Of a stretch of 64,000 nt of DNA, positions 26,159 to 34,701 are shown in pieces. Made by a program: the position numbers and the translations under genes. The DNA comes from Ruminococcus sp. (GTDB lineage Bacteria; Bacillota; Clostridia; Oscillospirales; Ruminococcaceae): assembly GCA_017542475.1 (NCBI GenBank), contig JAFXXD010000038.1, forward strand, positions 207,110 through 271,109, given 5' to 3'. The notes under the pieces are model-generated. The model made no database searches, was not told the origin of the DNA, and worked only from the letters and a program-made list of their open reading frames with translations. Position 1 is the first letter of the stretch. Every line of letters begins with the position of its first letter.

Positions 26159-27046
26159 ATGAAAACAGCGGTAATGACAGACACAAACAGCGGAATAACG
26201 CTCGAAGAGGGCAAGGCAAACGGCATATTCGTGCTGCCGATGCCCGTAATGATAGACGGCAGGGACTATATGGAGGAGGTCACGCTCGACCACACTATGC
26301 TCTACAAGGCACTCAACGAGGACAAGGACATCGTGTCCTCACAGCCCTCCCCCGGCGACCTCACACAGATGTGGGAGGACATACTCTCGCAGGGCTACGA
26401 CGAGCTCGTATACATCCCGATGACGAGCGGACTGAGCGGCTCCTGCGCGACTGCTACAGCTCTCTCAGCGGACTACGACGGTAAGGTCATCGTCGTGGAC
26501 AACCACCGCATATCCATCACTCTGCTCGACTCCGTATACGACGCGCAGTATATGGCTGAAAACGGAATGACGGGACAGGAGATAAAGGAATATCTCGAGG
26601 AGCAGACCTACCGGAACGACATCTACATCACGCTCCAGAGCCTCAAGCGCATAATCAAGACGGGAAGGATAACGAAGGCAGGCGCAGCTATCGCGACCGT
26701 GCTCAACCTCAAACCCGTGCTGAAGATACAGGGCGGCAAGCTCGACGCATACGCGAAGGTTCGCGGTATGGACAACGCCGAGAAGAAGATGTTCGAGGCT
26801 GTACACAACGACCTTGCAACGAAGTACAAGGACGTCCCGAAGGAGCACCTCAGCATCGGTGCATCGGGAACAATGGAGACACAGGAGCAGATAGACCGCT
26901 GGGTCGGTATGATAAAGGCAGAATTCAAGGGCTATCACGTGACCTACCGTCCGCTGGCGTGCAGTATCGCGAGCCACGTAGGAACGGGTACACAGGGCGT
27001 AGCGGCAGGCGTGACGAAGCGTCCTCTCGAACTCCCGAAGGAATAA
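26159..27046 (+). CDS. DegV-family fatty-acid-binding protein
   Basis: DegV/FakB proteins bind fatty acids, and some deliver them to the kinase FakA. Family blocks are visible: AVMTDTNSGI at the start, PMPVMIDG, SSQPSPGD, IPMTSGLSGS in the middle and a C-terminal GPLA-like PLACSIASHVGTG. I choose the second of two adjacent ATGs because AAGGAG then lies six bases away. The gene stands alone with its own promoter and terminator; no FakA homologue is in view. Confidence 0.88.
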   Translation: MKTAVMTDTNSGITLEEGKANGIFVLPMPVMIDGRDYMEEVTLDHTMLYKALNEDKDIVSSQPSPGDLTQMWEDILSQGYDELVYIPMTSGLSGSCATATALSADYDGKVIVVDNHRISITLLDSVYDAQYMAENGMTGQEIKEYLEEQTYRNDIYITLQSLKRIIKTGRITKAGAAIATVLNLKPVLKIQGGKLDAYAKVRGMDNAEKKMFEAVHNDLATKYKDVPKEHLSIGASGTMETQEQIDRWVGMIKAEFKGYHVTYRPLACSIASHVGTGTQGVAAGVTKRPLELPKE

Positions 27047-27052
27047 AAAAAC

Positions 27053-27088
27053 AAACCGTTATCGGAGAAACCCGATAACGGTTTTTGT
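27053..27088. terminator. Terminator between converging degV and gltX
   Basis: The stem AAACCGTTATCGG/CCGATAACGGTTT with GAGAAAC-type loop is followed by TTTTTG on plus and by TTTGTTTTTTT on minus, so it can act both ways. Confidence 0.88.
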
Positions 27089-27210
27089 TATACCTGAACA
27101 TTTTTGGGGCAGCGTTTTTGTGCAAGCCTACGAAGCTGAAAAATACTTTTTCAATAATCAACGGTTTTCCATTGAAAAAGCGCCTTTTTCGCACCCCTTA
27201 TAGAAGCGCC

Positions 27211-28659
27211 TTACAGTTCGGACAGTGCAAGCTCGATACGAGCTATGCTCTCTTCCTTGCCGAATACCTCCATAAGCTCGGTAGCACCGCCGGGGGTAAC
27301 TCCGAGACGCGCGATAGCGATACGTATCGCCCACATAACAGCTCCCGCCTTCTTTTCGGTGGAAGCAGCGTACTCCTTCAGCAGCTCGAAGAGCGTGTCA
27401 TTGTCCCAGCTCTTGGCATTTTTCAGGAGCGGCAGGCAGTCCGCGAGGACCTCCTTACAGCTCTCGGGAGTAGTCTTGTTCTTCTTATTGGTATAGAGCT
27501 CCTTGTCCATATCGAGCCTGTCGAGCACGAAGCCGATACGCTCCTTTATCTCGCAGAAGGCATAGATACGCGATTTCAGCAGCTCAGCAAGCTTCTTCGT
27601 GTCGATGTAGTCGGGACAGAGCTCGTCAAGTATCGGCAGAGCCTTCTCATTGTAGCTCTCGTCATCCATTTTCTTGATGTACTCGGAGTTGAACCAGTTC
27701 AGCTTCTCGTAGTCGAATACGGCGGGAGACTTGCTCAGCCCCTCCATTGAGAAGTTGGCTTTGAGCTCGTCCATTGTGAAGAACTCCTGATTCGTGTCCT
27801 TGGGACACCAGCCGAGGAGCGCGATGTAGTTGACGATAGCCTCGGGGAGGTAGCCGTCCGCAACGAGGTCTTGGAAGCTGACCGCACCGTGCCTCTTCGA
27901 GAGCTTCGACACCTTGCCGTCCTCGTCCTTGCCCATGAGCAGCGGGAGATGTACGTATGTAGGACGCTCCCAGCCGAATGCGTCGTAGAGCAGGCAGTAT
28001 TTCGGCGTGGAGGTGAGGTATTCGTTTCCGCGCACAACGTGTGTGACGCCCATGAGGTAGTCGTCAACGACGTGGCAGAAATTATACGTCGGATAGCCGT
28101 CCGCCTTAATCATTATCTGGTCGCGGAGCTCGGAGTTGTCGATAGCGACCTCTCCGTAGACCTCGTCCACGTATGAGGTAGTGCCTTCGAGCGGCATTTT
28201 CTGGCGGATAACATAGGGAATACCCGCCGCAAGGTTCTTCTCGACCTCCTCCTTTGAGAGGTCGCGGCAGTGACCGTCGTAGCCGCCTATGCCCTTGTCG
28301 TCCTTGAGCGATTCAAGGCGTTCTGGCGTGCAGAAGCAGTAGTAGGCGTGACCGCTCGCGATGAGCTTCTCGGCGTACTCCTTATAGATAGGAAGGCGCT
28401 CGCTCTGAATATACGGACCGTGCTCGCCGCCCACAACGGGACCCTCGTCGTAGTCGATGCCCGTCATTTCGAGGGTCTTGAGGATAACGTCCACAGCGCC
28501 CTCAACGAAGCGCTCCTGATCTGTATCCTCGATACGGAGAATGAACTTACCTCCCTGCGACTTCGAGAGCAGGTAGGAATACAGCGCAGTACGCAGATTT
28601 CCGATATGCATAAAGCCCGTCGGCGACGGAGCAAATCTTGTAGTGATAGTATTTGACAT
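27211..28659 (-). CDS. gltX: Glutamyl-tRNA synthetase
   Basis: Charges tRNA-Glu, and tRNA-Gln in organisms using the amidotransferase route. Class I signatures are present: APSPTGFMHIGNLR near the start and KLSKRHG about residue 252. The length of 482 residues is typical of the bacterial discriminating/non-discriminating enzymes. I start at the internal ATG 28659 with GAGG upstream rather than at a GTG five codons earlier. It is the last gene of the DUF512-to-gltX series, 18 bases after the truncated asparagine synthetase. Confidence 0.94.
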   Translation of the reverse strand: MSNTITTRFAPSPTGFMHIGNLRTALYSYLLSKSQGGKFILRIEDTDQERFVEGAVDVILKTLEMTGIDYDEGPVVGGEHGPYIQSERLPIYKEYAEKLIASGHAYYCFCTPERLESLKDDKGIGGYDGHCRDLSKEEVEKNLAAGIPYVIRQKMPLEGTTSYVDEVYGEVAIDNSELRDQIMIKADGYPTYNFCHVVDDYLMGVTHVVRGNEYLTSTPKYCLLYDAFGWERPTYVHLPLLMGKDEDGKVSKLSKRHGAVSFQDLVADGYLPEAIVNYIALLGWCPKDTNQEFFTMDELKANFSMEGLSKSPAVFDYEKLNWFNSEYIKKMDDESYNEKALPILDELCPDYIDTKKLAELLKSRIYAFCEIKERIGFVLDRLDMDKELYTNKKNKTTPESCKEVLADCLPLLKNAKSWDNDTLFELLKEYAASTEKKAGAVMWAIRIAIARLGVTPGGATELMEVFGKEESIARIELALSEL

Positions 28660-28677
28660 CTTTGTTTTCCTCACAGT

Positions 28678-30216
28678 TTATCTTTTTATGAAGTATTCCT
28701 CGTACCATACAAGGAAGGTATATATCGTCCAGACCTTGCGCCAGTTGTCGGAGTTACCGCCGACATACTCGTCGTAGATAGCCTGTATCTCATCGGTGTT
28801 GAAGAATTCGGCGGCGTAGTCGCTGGCAAACTTGGCTCTTACGTCTGCGTTGTAGTTCTCGTCCGCGAGCCATATCCTCACAGGTACGATGAAGCCGAGC
28901 TTCTTGCGGAAGGCTATCTCCTCGGGGAGCACCTTAGCCGCGGCGGTTCTGAACGCCACCTTATTCTGCTCCTCGTTTACCTTGAAGCGCGATGGCATAC
29001 GCGACGCGATATCGAATATGCGAAGGTCTGTGAGCGGCATACGGATCTCCAGCCCAGCCGCAGTGCTCATCTTGTCAACGTTGAGGTAGATATCGCCCTC
29101 GAGCCATATCTGAATATCCACGTCGGACATCTTTGTCAGCGGGTCAAGCCCCTCTGTCTCGTCGTATATGTACCTGACGAGGTTTATCGGCAGCACGGAC
29201 GGGTCATAGCTTTTGAGAATGCGCTGCTTCTCGTCCTCCTTCATAATGTTGGTGTTGCCGACATAGAAGGTCTTGAGGTTGTCGCCGTATTTCTCGGCGT
29301 TGCGGTACATATTGTAGCCGCCGAAGAACTCGTCAGCGCCCTCGCCCGAGTAGCAGATCTTCGTATGCTTTGCCGTCGCGAGACAGCCGAGCGTGAATAC
29401 GATAGCAGAAGCGTCGCCGAGTGGCTGCTCCATATTGTACATCGTGAACGGCACGATGTCGAAGAAGTCCTTGGGCTGTATATTCGCTACGGAGTGCTCG
29501 ACTCCGAGAAGCTCCGCAGTCTTTGCGGCAACGCGCGACTCGTCGAAGCGCTCCTCGTCATAGCCGCAGGAATCGGCTCTCTTGGCGTCACTCATAGCGA
29601 GCACGTAGGAGGAATCAACTCCGCCTGAAAGGAAGGATTCGACGGTCTCGTCCTCGTCCTTGACCTCGGTGAAGATGTGCGCGAGCGTGGAGTGAATCTC
29701 GTCCGCCCACTCGTCGCAGGTCTTGGACTCGTCGGGCTTGAAGGTGGGAGTCCAGTATCTGCCGAGCTCAAGCTTTCCGCCCTTGAATTCGAGCCAGTGA
29801 CCCGGCATAAGCTTCTTCACGCCCTTGAAGAAGGTGTCCTCTCCCGCAACATAGGTGAGGCTCATATATATCTGGAGCATATCGCGGTTGAGCTCCTTCA
29901 CGAAGCCCTCCTGCTCCATTATCGTGCGTATGGAAAGCGAGCAGAGCAGTCTGCCGTCAGCCGTCACGTAGTAGTAGAACGGCTTCGTGCCGAACTGGTC
30001 GCGGAGAGCGAATATCTTATCCTCCCTCTCGTCGTAGAGCCAGAACGCAAACATACCGTAGATGTGGTCGCCCATAGTGCGTCCCCACTTCTCGTATGCC
30101 TTCACGATTATCTGCTTTTCGCACTCCTTCGCGGACAGTCCGCCGCCTATGCCGAGCTCCTCGCAGAGCTGTCTGCGGTTGCGGATATGTCCCCTGTACT
30201 CACGTAATTCTGCCAT
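28678..30216 (-). CDS. Asparagine synthetase paralogue lacking the glutaminase active site
   Basis: The C-terminal synthetase domain is intact: PP-loop FLSGGVDSSYV, YSGEGADEFFGGYN and KMSTAAGLEIRMP are all present. The N-terminal Ntn domain is cut short. The gene starts MAELREYRGHIRNRRQLCEE, which aligns with about residue 75 of a normal AsnB, so Cys2, the RHRGPD loop and the glutamine-binding NGE/DTE residues are missing. The start has a clear GGAGG site seven bases upstream, and gpsA occupies the DNA just beyond, so no lost N-terminus remains. It may use free ammonia, or modify another substrate; both are inference. Confidence 0.85.
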   Translation of the reverse strand: MAELREYRGHIRNRRQLCEELGIGGGLSAKECEKQIIVKAYEKWGRTMGDHIYGMFAFWLYDEREDKIFALRDQFGTKPFYYYVTADGRLLCSLSIRTIMEQEGFVKELNRDMLQIYMSLTYVAGEDTFFKGVKKLMPGHWLEFKGGKLELGRYWTPTFKPDESKTCDEWADEIHSTLAHIFTEVKDEDETVESFLSGGVDSSYVLAMSDAKRADSCGYDEERFDESRVAAKTAELLGVEHSVANIQPKDFFDIVPFTMYNMEQPLGDASAIVFTLGCLATAKHTKICYSGEGADEFFGGYNMYRNAEKYGDNLKTFYVGNTNIMKEDEKQRILKSYDPSVLPINLVRYIYDETEGLDPLTKMSDVDIQIWLEGDIYLNVDKMSTAAGLEIRMPLTDLRIFDIASRMPSRFKVNEEQNKVAFRTAAAKVLPEEIAFRKKLGFIVPVRIWLADENYNADVRAKFASDYAAEFFNTDEIQAIYDEYVGGNSDNWRKVWTIYTFLVWYEEYFIKR

Positions 30217-30230
30217 TTGTGTTCCTCCGA

Positions 30231-31223
30231 TCAAAATACTTCGTATATCTGCGGACGGTTCATCAGCTTGCCGAGCGCGTCCCTTACATCTCCGCCCTCG
30301 AAGAGCACCTTGTTGAGCTGCTCAGTGATAGGCATTTCGACGCCGAGCTTCTTCGCGAGCTGATATGCCACCTTGCAGCAGTAGTAGCCCTCGACCGTGC
30401 CGACACGCTTTACAGCCTCCTCGGGAGAAATGCCCTGACCGATGAGGATTCCCGCGCGTCTGTTGCGGCTGTGCATACTCGTGCAGGTGACGATGAGGTC
30501 GCCGATGCCCGTAAGTCCGCTGAAAGTCTCTACCTTGGCGCCCGCCGCCTTTCCGAGACGCGCTATCTCGTGGATACCGCGTGTCATAAGCGCAGCCTTG
30601 GTGTTGTCGCCGTAGCCCATACCGTCGCAGATACCGCAGCACAGTGCTATGATGTTTTTCAGCGCGCCGCCGAGCTCGCAGCCGATGACATCGTCGTTGA
30701 GGTACAGTCTCAGGAAGCTGTTTCCGAGCTCCGACTGTATGTACTTCGCAGCCTCAGCGTCCTCGGACGCGCAAGCCATAGTGGTAGGCACGCAGCGAGC
30801 TACCTCCTCAGCGTGTGACGGTCCCGACAGCACAACGAGGCGCTTGACGTCGAGCTCCTCACTGATGACCTCGCTGAGTCGCTTCAGGCTGCCCTCCTCG
30901 AGACCCTTACCTGTGTTCACGACTATCATATGGTCGTCGATGTAGGGCTTTGCCTCCTGCGCAACTCCGCGCACGAACGACGAGGGTATGCCGAATATGA
31001 GGATATCACAGCCCTTGATGCAGGAGATGTCGCTCGTGAGGACTATCTCCTTCGGTATCTGCACGCCCGGGAGCTTCTGCTGGTGCTCGCCGTGAGCGAG
31101 GATATCGTCTATCTCCGACTGGAACTTCGACCATACGGTAACGTCGTGCTTGCCGCACTGCTTAGCCATAATAGCGATGGCGAGACCGAATCCGCCCGAG
31201 CCGAGTATAACTATCTTTGCCAT
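30231..31223 (-). CDS. gpsA: Glycerol-3-phosphate dehydrogenase (NAD(P)+)
   Basis: Reduces dihydroxyacetone phosphate to sn-glycerol-3-phosphate for phospholipid synthesis. The N-terminal Rossmann fingerprint is ILGSGGFGLAIA. The block VVNTGKGLE and the active-site region GCELGGALKNIIALCCGI, with its Lys, are present. Length 330 residues is normal. It lies directly downstream of plsY, which uses its product, so the pair forms a lipid-precursor module. Confidence 0.95.
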   Translation of the reverse strand: MAKIVILGSGGFGLAIAIMAKQCGKHDVTVWSKFQSEIDDILAHGEHQQKLPGVQIPKEIVLTSDISCIKGCDILIFGIPSSFVRGVAQEAKPYIDDHMIVVNTGKGLEEGSLKRLSEVISEELDVKRLVVLSGPSHAEEVARCVPTTMACASEDAEAAKYIQSELGNSFLRLYLNDDVIGCELGGALKNIIALCCGICDGMGYGDNTKAALMTRGIHEIARLGKAAGAKVETFSGLTGIGDLIVTCTSMHSRNRRAGILIGQGISPEEAVKRVGTVEGYYCCKVAYQLAKKLGVEMPITEQLNKVLFEGGDVRDALGKLMNRPQIYEVF

Positions 31224-31240
31224 ATCAGTACCTCCCCTGC

Positions 31241-31918
31241 TCAGCCTGCAAATCTTGAGCTGAACGAGAACTTAGTCTCCGTGTTGTTGAGCAGACGCTC
31301 GATGTTGGAGCGGTGCATCCATATTATCAGAGCCGCCATAGGGAGCGACAGTATCAGGTACAGGAAGCTCCTGCCGAACGAGCTGCCGTTAACTATGAGC
31401 GACATCATAAATACCGCGAGAGGTCCGTAAGCCGTCGCCATAATGGAAGAAAGCGATACGTACTTGGATATCGCGAGTATAACTACGAAAATCGCGAGCA
31501 GAGCGATGAACACTCTCCAGTCGAGAGCGAGGAAGGAAGCTGCTCCCACGAGGACGCCCTTGCCGCCCTTGAAGCCGTAGTACACGGGGAAGATGTGTCC
31601 GATTATCGCGAACAGAGCCGCGATGTAGCCGATGTAGTGCACATCGTTATCGGGCAGGAAGCCTACCTTCAGCCAGCCCGCGATAACACGCGCGAGTGCT
31701 ACCGCTACAACGCCCTTCAGCAGGTCGCCGAGGAGAGTTAGTCCCGCACAGGCAGGTCCGCAGCAGCGGTAGGTATTTGTCAGACCTGCGTTCCTGCTGC
31801 CCATCGTGCGTATGTCCTTGCCCCTTACGAGCTGTACCACGATTATCGAGAAATTGAGACTGCCGAGGAAATACCCTATCGCGGCAGCTATCACAAGAGC
31901 GAATAACACTTTTATCAT
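31241..31918 (-). CDS. plsY: Acyl-phosphate:glycerol-3-phosphate acyltransferase
   Basis: A polytopic membrane enzyme that acylates glycerol-3-phosphate to lysophosphatidate. Family motifs are visible: GSLNFSIIV, RTMGSRNAGLTNTYR (SGNxGATN-like) and GFKGGKGVLVGA. Length 225 residues with about five to six membrane helices is usual. Start and stop overlap the flanking der gene by four bases (ATGA), indicating coupling. Confidence 0.94.
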   Translation of the reverse strand: MIKVLFALVIAAAIGYFLGSLNFSIIVVQLVRGKDIRTMGSRNAGLTNTYRCCGPACAGLTLLGDLLKGVVAVALARVIAGWLKVGFLPDNDVHYIGYIAALFAIIGHIFPVYYGFKGGKGVLVGAASFLALDWRVFIALLAIFVVILAISKYVSLSSIMATAYGPLAVFMMSLIVNGSSFGRSFLYLILSLPMAALIIWMHRSNIERLLNNTETKFSFSSRFAG

Positions 31919-33243
31919 TTGTCGTTTCCTCCTCTTTCACGGACTATAAAGCGCACAGGCGTTCCTTCAAGTCCGAACGTTGAACGTATCTGATTTTCGA
32001 TGTATCTTCTGTAAGAAAAATGGAAAAGGTCTGCCCTGTTCACGAATGTGACGAAGGTAGGCGGCTTTGTCGAGGGCTGGGTCATATAGTATATCTTCAG
32101 TCTCCTGCCCTTATCCGACGGCGGCTGCACCCTTGTAGTAGCATATGCGAGAACATCGTTGAGCATACCTGTTGATATGCGCATACTGTTCTGACCGTAG
32201 GTGTACTTGATAAGCTCGTACAGCTTGTTTATGCGCTGTCCCGTCTTAGCCGAGATGAACACGAACGGTACATACGACATAAAGCTGAAATCGTTCTCGA
32301 GCTTGGTGCGGAACTCCTGCATAGTCTTGTCGTCCTTCTCAACAAGGTCCCACTTGTTGACGGCGACAACGCACGCCTTTCCCTGCTCGTGAGCATAGCC
32401 CGCGACCTTTGAATCCTGCTCTGTGAAGCCCTCTGTCGCGTCGAGCATTATCACGCAGACGTCGGCGCGGTCGACTGCCATATATGCGCGGAGCACGCTG
32501 TAGTGCTCGACCTTGTCCGTCACCTTCGACTTCTTGCGTATGCCCGCGGTGTCGATGAATACGAACTTGCCGTACTCGTTCTCGATGACGGTGTCCGTGG
32601 AATCGCGCGTAGTACCCGCGATATCGGAAACGATAACGCGCTCCTCGCCCGCTATCTTGTTTATCAGCGAGGACTTGCCCGCATTCGGCTTGCCTATCAC
32701 GGCGACCTTTATCATATCCTCGCCGTACTCCTCCTCGTTCGTTTCGGGAAGATATTCGTAAATCGCGTCGAGCATATCGCCCGTGCCGTGACCGTGCACC
32801 GACGATATCGGGAAGGGCTCGCCGAGACCGAGATTGTAGAACTCGTACAGCTCGAGCGGCGGCTCTCCGAGGTTATCGACCTTGTTCACCGCGAGGATTA
32901 CGGGCTTGCCGCTCTTGATGAGCATCTGCGATACGGCGTAGTCGTCGGCGGTGACTCCGCACCGTATATCCGTGACGAAAACTATCACGTCCGCCTTTTC
33001 TATCGCGAGCTCGGACTGGCGTCTCATCTGCGAGAGGATAACGTCGTCGCTGTCGGGCTCGATACCGCCCGTGTCCACGACCATAAATTCCTTGCCGCGC
33101 CACTCGCACTTCGAGTAGATACGGTCACGCGTAACTCCCGGGGTGTCCTCCACTATGGAGAGGCGCTGACCTATCAGCTTGTTGAACAGCGTGGACTTGC
33201 CGACATTCGGACGTCCGACAACTGCAACTATCGGAAGTGACAT
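31915..33243 (-). CDS. der: Ribosome-assembly GTPase Der (EngA)
   Basis: A tandem-GTPase protein needed for 50S subunit maturation. The first G domain begins VVGRPNVGKST and the second IGKPNAGKSSL (about residue 180), each with DTAG- and NKxD-type motifs (DTGGIE, NKVD; DTAGIR, NKWD). A C-terminal KH-like domain ends with RFIVRERGG. Length 442 is typical. In many Clostridia der follows the DUF512 radical-SAM gene; here two other genes lie between them. Confidence 0.96.
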   Translation of the reverse strand: MSLPIVAVVGRPNVGKSTLFNKLIGQRLSIVEDTPGVTRDRIYSKCEWRGKEFMVVDTGGIEPDSDDVILSQMRRQSELAIEKADVIVFVTDIRCGVTADDYAVSQMLIKSGKPVILAVNKVDNLGEPPLELYEFYNLGLGEPFPISSVHGHGTGDMLDAIYEYLPETNEEEYGEDMIKVAVIGKPNAGKSSLINKIAGEERVIVSDIAGTTRDSTDTVIENEYGKFVFIDTAGIRKKSKVTDKVEHYSVLRAYMAVDRADVCVIMLDATEGFTEQDSKVAGYAHEQGKACVVAVNKWDLVEKDDKTMQEFRTKLENDFSFMSYVPFVFISAKTGQRINKLYELIKYTYGQNSMRISTGMLNDVLAYATTRVQPPSDKGRRLKIYYMTQPSTKPPTFVTFVNRADLFHFSYRRYIENQIRSTFGLEGTPVRFIVRERGGNDK

Positions 33244-33271
33244 AGTATCACGCTCCTTTCTTTGTATCTGT

Positions 33272-33904
33272 TTATTTTATTGAATCTGCTTTTTTGAGGT
33301 AATCGGTGAGATGAGCGCCGTCCTCATCGTCAACTCCGAGGAAGATGACTTCCTCGCCGTCGAAATCGCCGATGAAGAACTGATCGCTGTTCACGATCCT
33401 TGTCAGGCGCTCGAAAAACGCATTGAGGCTGTACGCAAAGACCTCCTTATCTTGCTCGTCTCTGCCGAAATTGATTATCTGCCCGACCCTGCCCCTTTCG
33501 TCGGGGTCGAGGTCAAGACCGAGGAAGTTTCCGCCTCCGTCTGCACATATCGGTATCCACTTAGCGCTGGCATACTGCCTCTTGATGAAGCCCTCGGGCT
33601 TCGAGGTGAAGTGCTCTGTGCCTTCATCGCGGTGCTTTTCGGCGAGCTCCGACCAGTGGCTTACCTCGGATACGACCTCGTCAAGGCTCAGGAAGTGGAA
33701 GCCCAGTATCACGCCGCACATTGCCTCGGGGTCGTCGCCGTTATTGGCGAGATAGAGCTCCTTGAGCTCTGTCGGCAAGCGTATCCCAAGCGCCCTCTCG
33801 GCGGCAACGAGCTTGTCAAGAGTCGCACACCCGTTGAGTTTGTCCCTCAGGGACGGCATTTTCGCGAAAAGCGCCTGCTTGTAAGTGCTCCACGCGTTCA
33901 GCAT
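33272..33904 (-). CDS. SMI1/KNR4 (SUKH) family protein
   Basis: A 210-residue soluble protein with the SUKH fold pattern: LDKLVAAERALGIRLPTELKELYLANNGDD at its start (helix, then the conserved P-x-x-L-x-x-x-Y core), GFHFLSLDEVVSE, and WIPICADGGGNFLGLDLDP. SUKH proteins are often immunity proteins against contact-dependent toxins, but many stand-alone copies have other roles. No toxin gene is adjacent. I choose the ATG at 33904 with GAGG eight bases upstream over a GTG three codons earlier. Confidence 0.85.
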   Translation of the reverse strand: MLNAWSTYKQALFAKMPSLRDKLNGCATLDKLVAAERALGIRLPTELKELYLANNGDDPEAMCGVILGFHFLSLDEVVSEVSHWSELAEKHRDEGTEHFTSKPEGFIKRQYASAKWIPICADGGGNFLGLDLDPDERGRVGQIINFGRDEQDKEVFAYSLNAFFERLTRIVNSDQFFIGDFDGEEVIFLGVDDEDGAHLTDYLKKADSIK

Positions 33905-33914
33905 ACTGTCCACC

Positions 33915-34691
33915 TCATTTGTTCATTATCATTCTCAATATGACCGCAAGCAAGATATGTGCGGGGTAGAATATGTAAAAGAACCACTTCGAGAACGTCG
34001 GGAAGTGCCCCTTTTTGCCGTTGTAAAAGACCGTCATTATCAGATATGCGGCGATGAAGTCGAAGATGTGTACGAGAGTAACTTCGAGCTTTATCGGCGC
34101 GAAGTCCGTTATCAGCGACGGCAGCGTCGATACGCCGAGGTACACCGCCCATATTGAGAAGTACCATATCGCCCTTGCCTTCGGCTTTTCGCGGAAAATG
34201 TGAAGTCCGAGGATAACGAGAGGCGCAAATATGAACCACTCGGTCATTATCGCTGCCGAGCCGAGACAGCACAGTATCACAAGTCCTATCCTCTGCCAGA
34301 GCTTGAAACGGCTCTCCCACACGCAGAGCGTAAGAAGTCCGAACAGAAGCCCGAACATTACATTAGTCTGCCACCAGCCGTACAATTTGAACCACAGCAG
34401 ATAGTACGGAATCTGTGTGATACAGCCGAAGATGAACAGTCTCAGGGCGTATTTCTTCCGTGAGCGCGTGTATTTGAAGCCGTCCGCCACGAAGAAGAAC
34501 ATAACCGGAGGCGTGATAAGGCTCAGCTCTATGAATATCCTCTGCCACAGCGGACAGTCCGCGTAATAGCCGTCGGGCGGCGTATCACCGATATTCAGCC
34601 ACGCGAGAAGATGTCCCGTGAACATAAAGAATATGATGATGTACTTTATCGCGTCGCGGTTGATGACCCTTAGTCTGCTTGTCTTCTCCAT
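33915..34691 (-). CDS. TraX-like multi-pass membrane protein
   Basis: A 258-residue protein with about eight hydrophobic segments and the layout of the TraX family: RDAIKYIIIFFMFTGHLLAW at the start, TPPVMFFFVADGF, and conserved Arg/Trp-rich loops. The F-plasmid TraX acetylates pilin; chromosomal clostridial members are acyltransferase-like membrane proteins of unknown substrate. It lies 10 bases downstream of the DUF512 gene and just before the SUKH gene. Confidence 0.78.
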   Translation of the reverse strand: MEKTSRLRVINRDAIKYIIIFFMFTGHLLAWLNIGDTPPDGYYADCPLWQRIFIELSLITPPVMFFFVADGFKYTRSRKKYALRLFIFGCITQIPYYLLWFKLYGWWQTNVMFGLLFGLLTLCVWESRFKLWQRIGLVILCCLGSAAIMTEWFIFAPLVILGLHIFREKPKARAIWYFSIWAVYLGVSTLPSLITDFAPIKLEVTLVHIFDFIAAYLIMTVFYNGKKGHFPTFSKWFFYIFYPAHILLAVILRMIMNK

Positions 34692-34701
34692 ATGTCGCCT
34701 C

